NCBI GenBank assembly: GCA_020847375.1
Contig: JADLCB010000007.1
Coordinates: 59,133-123,132, forward strand
Reading direction: 5' to 3'
DNA from: Phycisphaerales bacterium
Lineage (GTDB): Bacteria; Planctomycetota; Phycisphaerae; Tepidisphaerales; Tepidisphaeraceae
Length of the DNA stretch: 64,000 bases
Shown: positions 20,506 to 29,467 of the stretch, in pieces
How positions within the stretch are numbered: position 1 is the first letter of the stretch
Layout: the number at the start of each line of letters is the position of its first letter
Position numbers and translations under genes: made by a program
Notes under the pieces: generated by a model
What the model was told of the DNA's origin: nothing
What the model saw: the letters and a program-made list of their open reading frames with translations, nothing else
Databases searched by the model: none

Positions 20506-20991
20506 TCAAATTGTGGTCTTATCGACGGCGATACCGCGGGCATGAATGACCAATTGCAGTTGCATATCGCTGGTGTTGATCGTCAAGGTATAGTGCCCGG
20601 GAACGCTCGAACTGGCCTCAATTTTTTCCACTTTCTGATCCTTGAGTACTTCCAGCGCGCGGTTCACCTGCGCAATCTGCTGCTCGGTGGCTTGGCCCCG
20701 GGCAGTGCGCTTGAACAGACCCTGCAGTACGCGCTCGCCTTCGGCCCGGTGGCTGTGCCGGGTTTTTCCGCTGCCCAACACCAGCTCCAGAACGGATTCC
20801 AACAGCCGAATCTGCTGCGGTGGCACGCTGGCTTCTTTGACTGACTCAGCCAGTACCTGGTAGGGCGTCCTGCTTTGCGGCGGCAGGGCGTTGATCAAAC
20901 CGCGCAGCTCTTCGCTGAGCAGATCCCGTTCGGTTTCCGACAGATCGAGTCGCTTGGGCTGAATTGTCAGCTCAACAATGGGGTCTGCCAT
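20506..20991 (-). CDS. unknown 161-aa protein in the sulfur operon
   Basis: Not recognised. The ATG at 20991 lies one base past the cysH stop codon, so it is co-translated with APS reductase. The sequence is soluble and mixed: a helical N-terminal half (LDLSETERDLLSEELRGLI) and a beta-rich C-terminal tail (HYTLTINTSDMQLQLVIHA). It has no Cys residues, so a redox role is unlikely. Position suggests a link to sulfate or sulfite assimilation. The same frame stays open into cysH but is a shadow there. Confidence 0.7.
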   Translation of the reverse strand: MADPIVELTIQPKRLDLSETERDLLSEELRGLINALPPQSRTPYQVLAESVKEASVPPQQIRLLESVLELVLGSGKTRHSHRAEGERVLQGLFKRTARGQATEQQIAQVNRALEVLKDQKVEKIEASSSVPGHYTLTINTSDMQLQLVIHARGIAVDKTTI

Positions 20992-20992
20992 G

Positions 20993-21811
20993 TTATTGAC
21001 CGTTCTTATGCTCGTCGCCGAGGATGGCATGAACTTCATGTTCAAACCCGCCGGTTTCAATCGGGCAGTGAATGCCGCATTCCTTGGGGGCATTCTTTTC
21101 CCACCACCAACGTCCAGCCCGGCTGTCCTCACCGGGTTTGATTGGCCGGGTGCACGGGGCGCAGCCGATGCTGGTATATCCCTTGGCATACAGCGGATGC
21201 GTCGGTACGTCGTTGCTGCGGACGTAATCCCATACGTCATCCTCCATCCAGTCGGCCAGCGGATTGACTTTGACGATCCCCTGGTGATCGTGGTCGATTT
21301 CGCACTTGCGGATATTGGACCGCGAAGCCCATTGATCACGGCGCAGACCTGTCACCCACGCATCGACATTATTCAGCGCCCGCAGCAGCGGCAGGACCTT
21401 GCGCACATGGCAGCACAAAAGCCGCTTGGGTACATCCTGCCGAAACAGGTTGATCCCATGTTTGGAGATAATCCGCTCCAGGTTGTTGTGATCGGGCGTA
21501 TGAATTTCCAGGCTGATCTTGGGATAACGGTTTTTCACCTGTTCGATGAAATCATATGTCTCAGGGGGCAGCCGGCCTGTATCCACTGTCACCACGCGGA
21601 TTTCGGGTTTGAGACGGTACGCCATATCCAAAATTGCCATTCCATCGACCTGGAATGAGGTGACAAAAGCCAGCCGCTGACCAAAGGTCTCCAAGGCCCA
21701 GGTAATGACATCCTGGGGATCTTTGTCATCCAGATTCAGGGCGATTTCGCCCAGCTCCAGTTCATCAAAAAGAATCCGTTCTTCGTTGGTTTTATCTGCT
21801 GCACTGATCAT
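20993..21811 (-). CDS. cysH: assimilatory APS reductase (phosphoadenylyl-sulfate reductase family)
   Basis: A 272-aa reductase that makes sulfite from adenylyl sulfate. Both cluster Cys pairs of the [4Fe-4S] APS-reductase subgroup are present: C133-C134 in LLCCHVRKVLPL and C217/C220 in GCAPCTRPI. The catalytic Cys is C245 in KECGIH. These pairs argue for APS rather than PAPS as substrate. It lies between sulfite reductase (upstream, 91 nt) and a 161-aa protein (1 nt downstream). No ATP sulfurylase gene is in the window. Confidence 0.95.
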   Translation of the reverse strand: MISAADKTNEERILFDELELGEIALNLDDKDPQDVITWALETFGQRLAFVTSFQVDGMAILDMAYRLKPEIRVVTVDTGRLPPETYDFIEQVKNRYPKISLEIHTPDHNNLERIISKHGINLFRQDVPKRLLCCHVRKVLPLLRALNNVDAWVTGLRRDQWASRSNIRKCEIDHDHQGIVKVNPLADWMEDDVWDYVRSNDVPTHPLYAKGYTSIGCAPCTRPIKPGEDSRAGRWWWEKNAPKECGIHCPIETGGFEHEVHAILGDEHKNGQ

Positions 21812-21902
21812 TGGTAATCTCTCAAGTTCTTCTGAATTTCCACCGGATTTTTTTCGCGGCCCTTATTCCGTCTTGCGATTGGCTGGATCAGGGCCGGATA
21901 AT

Positions 21903-23585
21903 TTATAATCCTGCCGCCCATGTTGTCGCCGAGGCGGCTTCATGGCTGATAAGCTCCTGCAACTGTTCATCCGTATGTTCTTCGCAGAAATCGCGGAAAC
22001 TCAGATTGCGGTCTTCCGTTTCAGCGCGCCCTTTGGCTTCCAGCCAGGCGGCCACCAGACGCTCGACATAACCCACCACTTCATCCGTGCGCACGCGTCT
22101 GAAGACCGGGCGAGCGATGGCTTTGTGTTCACCCACGCCACCGCGCAATAGAATGTCATAACCTTCCATTTTGCCGCCGCCGGGCAGACGCACGGTCGTG
22201 CCGGTCAGGTTGATGTCGCCGGTAAAGTGCTGGGCACAGGCGTGGGGGCAACCATCCAGATGGACTCGTAAATCATTGACGTGCCGACCAAAACGCTTGT
22301 CCAGCGCATCGAGAATTTCCTTGAGTTTGTCCTTGGTCAGGGCAACCGCATAATTGCAGAATGGTTCGCCGGTGCAACCAATCGAGTTGCCGTACAAACC
22401 GTTAGTCTTCAGGGAAAATCCGATCTTTTCAATACGCTGTACCACTTCATCAACACGATCATTGGGGATGTTGGCAATGATGAAGTTCTGCTGCTGAGTC
22501 ATGCGTACATCGCCACCCACATCCTCAGCCACATCTGCAATCGCCTGCATCTGGTCGCCATTCACCCAACCCAGCGGCACAGGAAACCCGACATACGACA
22601 GACCTTCCTGGCGCTGGGGGTTGATGCCAAGATGCGATGAATGTTTCACCGGATGCGGGGCAGTCAGGCGCTCCAGCGAGCGTCCCAGTTTCTTTTCAAC
22701 CATTTCACGAATAGCTTCCGCACCGTAATCGTCCACCATGAACTTGAAACGCGCCTTGGCGCGACTGCGACGATAGCGCAGGTTGTCCATCCAGCAGCCG
22801 GTAATGGCTTCCAGCAGCTCCCGTGCCTGTTCCTTGGGGATGAATGTCTCCATATCCCGTGCCAGTCGCGGCTGGGCGGATAATCCACCCCCGATGGTTA
22901 CAGCAAAACCTTCACGACCATCTTTAATGACGCCGATCAAACCGACGCAGTTGATTTCCGGTGCATTGCACTGATGGGGGCAGGCGCTGATGGTGTACTT
23001 GTGTTTGCGCGGAAGGTTGGTGTACCGCGGATTGCCATAAAAATAGTCCGCCACACCGTGCAGCGTGTCACGCACATCGAACGTCTCGTTCTTTTCGATT
23101 CCCGCTACCGGGCAGCCGGTGATATTACGCAAGACATCGCCGCAGCCGCCGGCAGCGGTGAGTCCGGCTTCTTTCAGCGTTTGATATACATCAGGCAGAC
23201 TTTCCAGACGCAACGAGTGGAGCTGAACGTCCTGCCGGGTGGTGATTTCGCCATGACCCAGGCCGTGCTTGTTGGCCAGTTGCCCAATAACACGAAATTG
23301 AGGTGCTGTCAGCAATCCACCAGCGATCTTCACGCGCAGCATGAATCCACCGGTCTTGGGTTTGTCGTGATACAAACCCCACCATTGCAAGCGAACAATA
23401 TCCTCTTCAGGAATCGCCTCATAACCCGTGTCGATCAGGCGGGACAGATCGTTGATAATTTCATGAGGCGCACGCTCGTTTTTCAGTCGTTCAATACTGT
23501 TGCGCTTGAGAACAACATCCCAGGTGGGGATTTCCAGTTCCGCCGCTGCTGGTTTAGAATCACTTGTTTCTTGATCCTGACTCAT
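21903..23585 (-). CDS. ferredoxin-type sulfite/nitrite reductase (siroheme, [4Fe-4S])
   Basis: A 560-aa siroheme reductase with two ferrodoxin-like halves (LRVKIAGGLLTAPQ and RMTQQQNFIIANIP). The siroheme/cluster Cys motifs are GCTGEPFC and GCPHAC, roughly residues 410-455. An upstream NITGCPVAG/ACPHQCNAPE pair is the half-repeat. Nitrite and sulfite reductases of this family look alike, but the operon with APS reductase supports sulfite reduction to sulfide. AGAAGGAA precedes the ATG. It is the first gene of the operon, behind a promoter at 23660-23689. Confidence 0.92.
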   Translation of the reverse strand: MSQDQETSDSKPAAAELEIPTWDVVLKRNSIERLKNERAPHEIINDLSRLIDTGYEAIPEEDIVRLQWWGLYHDKPKTGGFMLRVKIAGGLLTAPQFRVIGQLANKHGLGHGEITTRQDVQLHSLRLESLPDVYQTLKEAGLTAAGGCGDVLRNITGCPVAGIEKNETFDVRDTLHGVADYFYGNPRYTNLPRKHKYTISACPHQCNAPEINCVGLIGVIKDGREGFAVTIGGGLSAQPRLARDMETFIPKEQARELLEAITGCWMDNLRYRRSRAKARFKFMVDDYGAEAIREMVEKKLGRSLERLTAPHPVKHSSHLGINPQRQEGLSYVGFPVPLGWVNGDQMQAIADVAEDVGGDVRMTQQQNFIIANIPNDRVDEVVQRIEKIGFSLKTNGLYGNSIGCTGEPFCNYAVALTKDKLKEILDALDKRFGRHVNDLRVHLDGCPHACAQHFTGDINLTGTTVRLPGGGKMEGYDILLRGGVGEHKAIARPVFRRVRTDEVVGYVERLVAAWLEAKGRAETEDRNLSFRDFCEEHTDEQLQELISHEAASATTWAAGL

Positions 23586-23659
23586 GGTTCGGTTCCTTCT
23601 GATTCATTAAATCATCGTTGCCGCGAAAACATCCGGCACAAACGAGTTCAATGCGGCAT

Positions 23660-23689
23660 AGAATAGCAACTCCGCAGTAGAAAAGTCAA
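23660..23689 (-). promoter_or_regulatory. promoter of sulfite reductase-cysH operon
   Basis: On the minus strand TTGACT (-35, 23684-23689) and TATTCT (-10, 23660-23665) are spaced by 18 nt. The predicted leader is about 68 nt. Confidence 0.65.
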
Positions 23690-23693
23690 CTAT
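23669..23693 (-). promoter_or_regulatory. candidate Rrf2/IscR-like operator over the -35 box
   Basis: The minus strand begins ATAGTTGACT, which fits the left half of the IscR type-1 consensus exactly. The right half (TACTGCGGAGT) matches only partly. Overlap with the -35 hexamer suggests repression. The regulator is not in the window. Confidence 0.4.
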
Positions 23694-23694
23694 T

Positions 23695-23711
23695 CCTATT
23701 TAATAAATAGG
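23695..23711. promoter_or_regulatory. 17-bp palindrome upstream of the sulfur-operon promoter
   Basis: CCTATTT and AAATAGG flank a 3-nt centre directly next to the Rrf2-like site. It is a possible binding site for a dimeric regulator. Confidence 0.4.
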
Positions 23712-23842
23712 CGATTCGTAAATAATTGTCGTTGCAGATGTTATAAATAGTTTACAATATCGATCAAAATTATATGAGAATTTTTTATCTCAATTGCATG
23801 ACAAAAAGTCAAAGCGGGCATTCCGATCTGGCGTGATTCAAC

Positions 23843-23871
23843 AAAAGACCGCCAGTGATACTGGCGGTTTT
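23843..23871 (-). terminator. intrinsic terminator of response regulator
   Basis: A perfect 9-bp ACCGCCAGT/ACTGGCGGT stem with a 3-nt loop. The minus strand continues CTTTT, about 40 nt after the response-regulator stop. Confidence 0.8.
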
Positions 23872-23909
23872 GATAGAGATAGCAGATTAAAATTACAAAT
23901 AACCGGGCG

Positions 23910-24305
23910 CTATTTGGCTTGGACACCCAGCAGGCGTTCAGCCGTGGCAATCAATCGATCCATTTTTACGGGTTTGTTGAAATATTCGCTGACACCCAGA
24001 CTTTCGGCGTACATTTTATGACGCGCGCCCTGATTACCCGTAATCATAATGACGTGCGGTTTAGCGCCGCGGGGCTTGCGCGCCTTGATTTTTTCCAAGA
24101 CCAGAAAACCACTGCGGCCCGGTAGCATCATGTCAAGAATAACCAGGTCTGGATCATGTTGATCACACAATTCGACGGCTTTATTACCGTTATCGGCGGT
24201 ATTGATCGTGGCACCGCTGGGTTCCAGGGCAGCTTGAATACTGGTCACAATATCAGGGTCGTCATCCACGATAAGAATTTTTTTTCCGGTCATTGTCTCA
24301 GCCAT
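23910..24305 (-). CDS. single-domain response regulator (CheY-like)
   Basis: A 131-aa receiver domain with every functional residue: the acidic pocket D14-D16 (LIVDDDPD), phospho-acceptor D58 (VILDMMLPG), switch T89 (MITG) and K111 (FNKPVKM). No output domain is present, so it must act through protein contact or pass phosphate on. No kinase is adjacent. Translation may instead start at the second Met (MTGKK). It has its own terminator and appears monocistronic. Confidence 0.9.
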   Translation of the reverse strand: MAETMTGKKILIVDDDPDIVTSIQAALEPSGATINTADNGNKAVELCDQHDPDLVILDMMLPGRSGFLVLEKIKARKPRGAKPHVIMITGNQGARHKMYAESLGVSEYFNKPVKMDRLIATAERLLGVQAK

Positions 24306-24552
24306 GATTTTCGGCTCCCGTTGGCAGCGGATACTGTTCGATACATCCCATGGTAGTCAAATCACCGCCAAACCACAGCGGTAAAACCGAAGTATAACCG
24401 AACAAAGTCAAGAATTCGAGTGATTACGTCCGATAAAAGACGTAATCCATGCTTGCAAAAATGTGGATTTGGCTGCAAATTTTGCCCGTTTGATGAATTG
24501 TAAACTCGAGCTTGGTGGTGCAATCATTACTGTTCAAAGCAAAAGACGAACG

Positions 24553-25218
24553 ATGAAATCAGCTCTTTGTCTACCGGTACTCATGCTTTTGTGTGGCGGC
24601 TGCAGCAGCGGCATCAACACCGGAATCAGCGATTTCGGGTCGCGGGTGGCGGATGTTTTCACGGGCAACACCGCGCAGGTGGATGCGGCGCGCATGGAAG
24701 ATCGTGATTTCGCCGATGAACGCCGCGTCGGGATCAATCATCTTGTGGAACGTCGTTATGGCAAAGGTGAACCGTATATCACGCGCTACGCCCAGATTGC
24801 ACAAAATGATGACAGCCCGCTGGTTCGTGCCACTGCGATTCGTGCGTTGAATTATGCCCGTGATACTTCCGCCACGCCCCTGTTTATCCAGGCGCTGAAC
24901 GACCGTGACCCGTCCGTCCGCCTTGAAGCAGCCAAGGCACTGGCCAATATGCCGGACGATAAGGCGATCGAACCGCTGGTGAACCTGATGCGTGATCCGA
25001 AAGAAAATGAGGATATTCGTATCGCCTCAGCCGATGCGCTGCGACATTATAAACGGCTGGGTGTGGCGCGCGTTTTGGCCAGCCAGCTTCAGTTGCGCCA
25101 CTTTGGCATTAGTTGGCAGGTGCTGCGCAGTCTGGAAACAATCACCGGTGCTGATTTTCAGTATGATGAATCAGCCTGGTTGCAATATCTGGCCAGCGGC
25201 AAGAGTTCGCTGGGATAA
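24553..25218 (+). CDS. HEAT-repeat lipoprotein
   Basis: A 221-aa protein with a lipoprotein signal peptide ending in LCGGC (Cys17). The mature part contains about three HEAT/PBS-type helical repeats (for example SPLVRATAIRALNYARD and DPSVRLEAAKALANM), a fold used for protein binding. It is probably anchored in the periplasm. The ATG at 24553 was chosen because it starts the signal peptide; the frame is open further upstream. The dehydrogenase gene follows after 44 nt, possibly in one operon. Confidence 0.8.
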   Translation: MKSALCLPVLMLLCGGCSSGINTGISDFGSRVADVFTGNTAQVDAARMEDRDFADERRVGINHLVERRYGKGEPYITRYAQIAQNDDSPLVRATAIRALNYARDTSATPLFIQALNDRDPSVRLEAAKALANMPDDKAIEPLVNLMRDPKENEDIRIASADALRHYKRLGVARVLASQLQLRHFGISWQVLRSLETITGADFQYDESAWLQYLASGKSSLG

Positions 25219-25262
25219 TTTGATCGCGTGTTTTCGCTCCTTCGATCCGCCGACCATTCATC

Positions 25263-26219
25263 ATGCGCGCCCTGACGTTCGATCAAAAGCTTTCTTTTCA
25301 ATCCCACTGGGATGATCCGGCTGAAATTGAAGGTGATACACTCATTCGGGTGACGCAGGCGGGTATTTGCTCGACTGATCTGGAGATAGCGCGCGGGTAC
25401 ATGGGCTTTACGGGGGTGCTGGGACACGAATTTGTCGGCCGGGTTCTCGCCTCACCTCAAAAAGAGCTGATTGGTCAGCGTGTGGTGGGGGAGATCAACA
25501 TCGTCTGCGGTCGCTGTGATCTATGCTTGTCGGGTTTGTCCAGCCATTGCCGCAATCGCAGTGTTCTGGGTATTGATAAACATCCTGGCGCGTTTGCTGA
25601 TCTGGTGCGTCTGCCGGCAGCCAACCTGCACCTCCTGCCCGATGAAGTCGATGATGATCAGGCGGTGTTTGTCGAACCGCTGGCTGCGGCATTTCAGGTT
25701 CTTAAACAAATTCAACTGGATGATCGCAAATGGGTGACCGTGCTTGGTGCAGGGCGGCTGGGGCTGCTGGTTGCCCAGGTGCTGCGGAACAGCGGTTGTC
25801 CGGTGCGCGTGGTTGGCACGCAGGCGCGCAAGCTGGCGCTGTGTGAAAAATGGTCGATTCGATCGCGCCTGCTCAGCGATATTGTTCCGCGTCATGATCA
25901 GGATGTGGTGGTGGACTGCACCGGTAAAGCCAGCGGTTTTGAGACCGCCATGGCCATGGTGCGGCCGCGTGGCACAATCGTTCTGAAAAGTACGGTCGCG
26001 GGGGATAAGGCGCTGAACCTTGCGCCGCTGGTTGTTGATGAAATCAACGTCATCGGCAGCCGTTGCGGCCCGTTCCGTCAGGCGATCAGCGCTCTGGCGC
26101 AAAAGAGTGTGGATGTCATCAGTCTCATGTCCCGTCGGATGAAGCTCGAGCAGGGGGTGCAGGCCATGCAACTGGCTGCCCGTCCTGATGTACTCAAGAT
26201 TATTTTAACCTGCGACTGA
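25263..26219 (+). CDS. zinc-dependent alcohol dehydrogenase family protein (MDR)
   Basis: A 318-aa medium-chain dehydrogenase. The catalytic zinc residues are C36 and H55-E56 (GHE), and the structural zinc knuckle is C82, C85, C88 and C96. The Rossmann segment VTVLGAGRLGLLVAQV binds NAD(P). It is shorter than classic MDR enzymes (about 340-350 aa). Sequence alone does not tell the alcohol; polyol dehydrogenases (threonine or sorbitol type) are the closest in feel. It follows the HEAT lipoprotein closely. Confidence 0.88.
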   Translation: MRALTFDQKLSFQSHWDDPAEIEGDTLIRVTQAGICSTDLEIARGYMGFTGVLGHEFVGRVLASPQKELIGQRVVGEINIVCGRCDLCLSGLSSHCRNRSVLGIDKHPGAFADLVRLPAANLHLLPDEVDDDQAVFVEPLAAAFQVLKQIQLDDRKWVTVLGAGRLGLLVAQVLRNSGCPVRVVGTQARKLALCEKWSIRSRLLSDIVPRHDQDVVVDCTGKASGFETAMAMVRPRGTIVLKSTVAGDKALNLAPLVVDEINVIGSRCGPFRQAISALAQKSVDVISLMSRRMKLEQGVQAMQLAARPDVLKIILTCD

Positions 26220-26285
26220 TCCACCGCAGGCAAAATCGACCGATGATGGTTTTAGCCGGCGCACTGTAAATTGTAGGCATCGGTA

Positions 26286-26885
26286 TTACGACGATTCATC
26301 GGGCGTTTCCCTGGCGGCGGGGGTGAAAATCTCCACCATCATTTCGCCCCACGTGCGTTCATCGATCCGAACGAGGTTGGGCAATTCCAGGCTGTCACGC
26401 GCGTCGTGGCGGAAAATAACGCGTGCTTCAGGCTTGAGGTGCATGAACGTGAGATGAAAAACAAGCTGGATCAATTCAAAAGGGTGGTCACTTAAAAACC
26501 GATAGGGTGGATCGAGAAAAACCAGATCCGCCCCGATGTTGCCGGCGGTGCCCGGCCGGGAATTGGTACGGTCAAACCAGCGAAAAATATCGCCGGGAAT
26601 AACCTGGGCGCGCTCCTGCAGGTTCAACGCGACGATGTTTTGATTCAATCGGGCCAGCGTAGGCCGATGCGTTTCAAAAAAGGTGCAATGAACAGCGCCG
26701 CGCGACAGGCATTCCAGCCCCATCGAACCCGTGCCGGCGAAGCAGTCATAAACAGCCGCGCCATCAATATGCGGCGCAAGAATATCAAACAGACTTTGCT
26801 TGGCGCGATCCGTAACCGGCCGCGTCTGATCACCCTGCGGCGGCAGAAGTTTGCGCCCGCTTAGTTCTCCGCCGATAATGCGCAT
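26286..26885 (-). CDS. rsmD: 16S rRNA (guanine(966)-N(2))-methyltransferase
   Basis: A 199-aa SAM-dependent methyltransferase that modifies G966 of 16S rRNA. It shows the RsmD start MRIIGGELSGRKL, RPVTDRAKQSLFDIL, the SAM loop DCFAGTGSMGLE and the catalytic LDPPY. Length is normal for the family. It is the last of a minus-strand run that includes DoxX and proC, with a 60-nt gap to the DoxX gene. Confidence 0.95.
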   Translation of the reverse strand: MRIIGGELSGRKLLPPQGDQTRPVTDRAKQSLFDILAPHIDGAAVYDCFAGTGSMGLECLSRGAVHCTFFETHRPTLARLNQNIVALNLQERAQVIPGDIFRWFDRTNSRPGTAGNIGADLVFLDPPYRFLSDHPFELIQLVFHLTFMHLKPEARVIFRHDARDSLELPNLVRIDERTWGEMMVEIFTPAARETPDESS

Positions 26886-26945
26886 GGTCAGAACGTAATT
26901 TTCCTGGATTTTGTAATCAGTGCCGCTTTTTTCGGTTCACGCTGT

Positions 26946-27428
26946 TTAGGAAACGGCCGTTGTTGCCCTACCACGGATCAGGCGGTCAAGCGAAAAACGC
27001 CCTGCACCGATGAACAGAAATGTAATGAACGCAATCAGATAGAGCAGCGGTCTTTCCTTGGACGGGCCGCTATTCGAGAAGAAGGGTTGTGCGCCCATTG
27101 CCAGGAACGCTGCCACACACATATTGATTACAAGCGTCAAAGCGGACAGACGGGTAAACAAGCCGACGACGAGCAACGCAGCAGCCACGCTTTCCGTCAA
27201 CGTGCTTAACCAAGCCATCAGAACCGGCGAGGGTACGCCCATGTTGGCGATCATGTCGATGAAACCCTGTGACGGTCCAAAACCATGATTACCCCAGATT
27301 TTGCCCAGCCCATAACCGATAAACATCATCACACCCACGCCGATGCGCGCCAATCCCAGACCAAAATCGCCTGCGGCGCTGGTCGTTCCATCCCCGCCGA
27401 AGAAGACAAAGCGAATAAACTTTTTCAT
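26946..27428 (-). CDS. DoxX-family membrane protein
   Basis: A 160-aa protein with four predicted membrane helices. DoxX-type features are LGLARIGVGVMMFIGYGLGKIWG near the start, and VPSPVLMAWLSTLTESVAAALLVVGLFTRLSAL in the middle. DoxX proteins are linked to respiratory or redox-stress membrane complexes, but this one's role is unknown. The ATG at 27428 has AGGAG 8-9 nt upstream. It lies between proC and rsmD on the same strand. Confidence 0.85.
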   Translation of the reverse strand: MKKFIRFVFFGGDGTTSAAGDFGLGLARIGVGVMMFIGYGLGKIWGNHGFGPSQGFIDMIANMGVPSPVLMAWLSTLTESVAAALLVVGLFTRLSALTLVINMCVAAFLAMGAQPFFSNSGPSKERPLLYLIAFITFLFIGAGRFSLDRLIRGRATTAVS

Positions 27429-27486
27429 GTTTTGCGCTCCTGGTTGTAACCAGATCGAATTCAGGCCCGCCACGCGCGGATTTATT

Positions 27487-28338
27487 TTAATTCGTCGGGT
27501 TATTCATTTGACACGCCAACTCGCGGCTACGTTTGGCCGCAGCCCGAACAGCCTCAACCGTAATGATAGGCCAATTGTTCGCTTCCAGATAGTTGATGGC
27601 AGCGTGCGTTGTACCTCTGGGGCTGGTCACCTGGCGACGCAATTCAACGACAGTCTGTTCACTACCCAGAAGCATCTGGGCAGCGCCAAGCGCTGTTTGG
27701 CCGGCCAGCAGCCGCGCCTGTTCACGATCCAGTCCCATCAGGACGCCTGCTTTGACCATCTGTTCAACGAGAAAAAAGAAATAGGCTGGCCCTGAACCAC
27801 TGATGGCCGTGACGGCGTCCATTTTCGATTCGGGAACGATCATTACCTTCGCCGCCGAGCGGAAGATACCCGCCGCTTGTTCCAGATCATCGTCTGTCGC
27901 GTAATGGCCGCTGCACAAGGCCGCCATTCCCATCCCTACGAGCATCGGTGTATTGGGCATGCAGCGCACAACGCGCACACGCTGCGTCGATTTTTTGCTG
28001 GATCCGGCAGTCAGAAAATCTTCGATGAAACCGGTGCTGATTCCAGCAGCGATTGAAATAATCAATATCCCGGCCGGCAGACTTGGTTGAATCTGCTGTA
28101 GCGCATCAGCAATTTGTTGTGGTTTGACACAAAGCAATAGTGTTTTGCAGTTGGCTGCCACATACGCGTTGTCGGGATTGGTCTGTACTTTCAGCGTGTT
28201 ACGGAACAACTCCAGCCGCTGATCGGATGGATCAGCCGCGCAAACCTGCTGCGGTTGATACAGACCCGCTTGCAGCACGCCATGAATAATGGCCTGTGCC
28301 ATATTTCCAGCACCAATAATGCCCAGTTCAAACTTCAT
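27487..28338 (-). CDS. proC: pyrroline-5-carboxylate reductase
   Basis: A 283-aa reductase for the last step of proline synthesis (P5C to proline with NAD(P)H). LGIIGAGNMAQAIIHG binds the cofactor. VRCMPNTPMLVGMGM and the ProC signature near ISGSGPAYFFFLVEQMVKAGV and TSPRGTTHAAINYLE are all present. Length is normal. No other proline gene is nearby. It is followed by DoxX after 58 nt. Confidence 0.97.
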   Translation of the reverse strand: MKFELGIIGAGNMAQAIIHGVLQAGLYQPQQVCAADPSDQRLELFRNTLKVQTNPDNAYVAANCKTLLLCVKPQQIADALQQIQPSLPAGILIISIAAGISTGFIEDFLTAGSSKKSTQRVRVVRCMPNTPMLVGMGMAALCSGHYATDDDLEQAAGIFRSAAKVMIVPESKMDAVTAISGSGPAYFFFLVEQMVKAGVLMGLDREQARLLAGQTALGAAQMLLGSEQTVVELRRQVTSPRGTTHAAINYLEANNWPIITVEAVRAAAKRSRELACQMNNPTN

Positions 28339-28504
28339 GATCGAGGTATCAGCCTTCTTTCGTAGAAATAAGCAATTGAGGAATCGTGCAAAACATCGCT
28401 AAATCCATGAATCATACAGACTTAGACTATAGAGGTAAACCAATTGTCAGTCCTAAGAAAGGTAAGCGCGCGTAAATAGCTGTTATCGCATGGTTTTACG
28501 AAAA

Positions 28505-29308
28505 TTATGGTTGCTGCGATACAACGTGACCAGCAATAATATGATGCTTTTTGCCATGATTGGTCAGCACCAATCGGCCTTGATCATCCAGCCCCTGGCA
28601 ATAACCGCTGATTGATGCGGCTCCGTTTTCGCCAGCAATCGTCACTTGCTGTCCGATCAGGGCGTGATGACGGTCGTACTCTTGCAGCAATTCAGCGAAA
28701 AGTCGCTCGCCACGCCGCATGATGCGCGATCGCAGGGAGTTTGCCAGACAAATCAGCGCCTCGTTCATCGAAGTCGTCTGACCGGTTAATTCCAGCAGTG
28801 ATGTGATGCGGCTGCGCAGTGCCTTGGGGGCCTGACTGCAAGCCAAATTGACATTCAGGCCCACGCCGATTAGATCAATACGATCCAGACGTTCGCATAA
28901 TAATCCCGCGATTTTACGGCGCTGGCACCAGATGTCGTTCGGCCATTTGACCTGCACGTCCGACGGTTCGTCCGGCCGTAAGCGACGCAATAATTCATCG
29001 ACCGTGTCACGCACCGCCAGCCCGGCCACCAGCGGGAGTTGATGGGTGTGCAGATGCAGTTCCGCTGGGAATGCGAAAGTGACAGTCAACGATCCTGATC
29101 CGCTGAACCAACCGTTTTGTCCGCGCCCGCGGCCGGCGGTCTGGCATCCCGCCAGTACGACGGCCGGCGCGAACAATTCGCCGCGCCGGCGTAACACGGC
29201 GGCGTGACTGTTTGTGCTTCTGAGTCGGGTAAACCAGTGCAACCGAAATGGCCGCAGTTGCTGGCGAAGCGATTCGAGTTCAAACGCCGATTGTCTCATC
29301 AGATCCAT
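28505..29308 (-). CDS. birA: biotin-[acetyl-CoA-carboxylase] ligase
   Basis: A 267-aa biotin protein ligase that joins biotin to the carboxyl-carrier protein. The catalytic loop is AGRGRGQNGW, the ATP/biotin site is VKWPNDIW and KIAGLLCE, and IGVGLNVNL follows. The DNA-binding N-terminal domain of E. coli BirA is absent (a class I ligase), so it should not repress transcription. The ATG at 29308 is chosen because the longer frame runs into the tRNA-Glu terminator. A Met three codons later is also possible. Confidence 0.93.
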   Translation of the reverse strand: MDLMRQSAFELESLRQQLRPFRLHWFTRLRSTNSHAAVLRRRGELFAPAVVLAGCQTAGRGRGQNGWFSGSGSLTVTFAFPAELHLHTHQLPLVAGLAVRDTVDELLRRLRPDEPSDVQVKWPNDIWCQRRKIAGLLCERLDRIDLIGVGLNVNLACSQAPKALRSRITSLLELTGQTTSMNEALICLANSLRSRIMRRGERLFAELLQEYDRHHALIGQQVTIAGENGAASISGYCQGLDDQGRLVLTNHGKKHHIIAGHVVSQQP

Positions 29309-29355
29309 CGTACCGGCTGGAAGCACAAAAGCCCCGCAAAAGTCCTGAAACGAAT

Positions 29356-29383
29356 AACCCCCGACCATTGCTGGCCGGGGGTT
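29356..29383 (-). terminator. terminator downstream of tRNA-Glu
   Basis: AACCCCCG pairs with CGGGGGTT (one mismatch further in), 12 nt after the tRNA 3' end. The T-run is weak. Confidence 0.65.
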
Positions 29384-29394
29384 GATTCATCTTA

Positions 29395-29467
29395 TGACCC
29401 CGACGGGATTCGAACCCGTGTCGCGGCCTTGAAAGGGCCGTGTCCTAGGCCTCTAGACGACGGGGCC
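29395..29467 (-). tRNA. tRNA-Glu (anticodon TTC)
   Basis: A 73-nt cloverleaf on the minus strand. The acceptor stem GGCCCCG pairs with CGGGGTC and the discriminator is A. The anticodon loop CTTTCAA reads TTC, and the T-arm contains GGTTCGAATCC. CCA is not encoded. Confidence 0.97.

Larger units (their letters stand above)
23586..23909. other. 324-nt control region upstream of the sulfur operon
   Basis: It holds, from left to right, the sulfite reductase leader, promoter, an Rrf2-like site, an AT-rich palindrome, an AT-rich stretch without genes, and the terminator of the response regulator at 23910-24305. Confidence 0.6.

Noticed and set aside
20992..21339. N-terminal extension of the 161-aa gene over cysH
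   Set aside because: It overlaps most of the cysH 3' end in another frame, whereas the ATG at 20991 fits the operon spacing.
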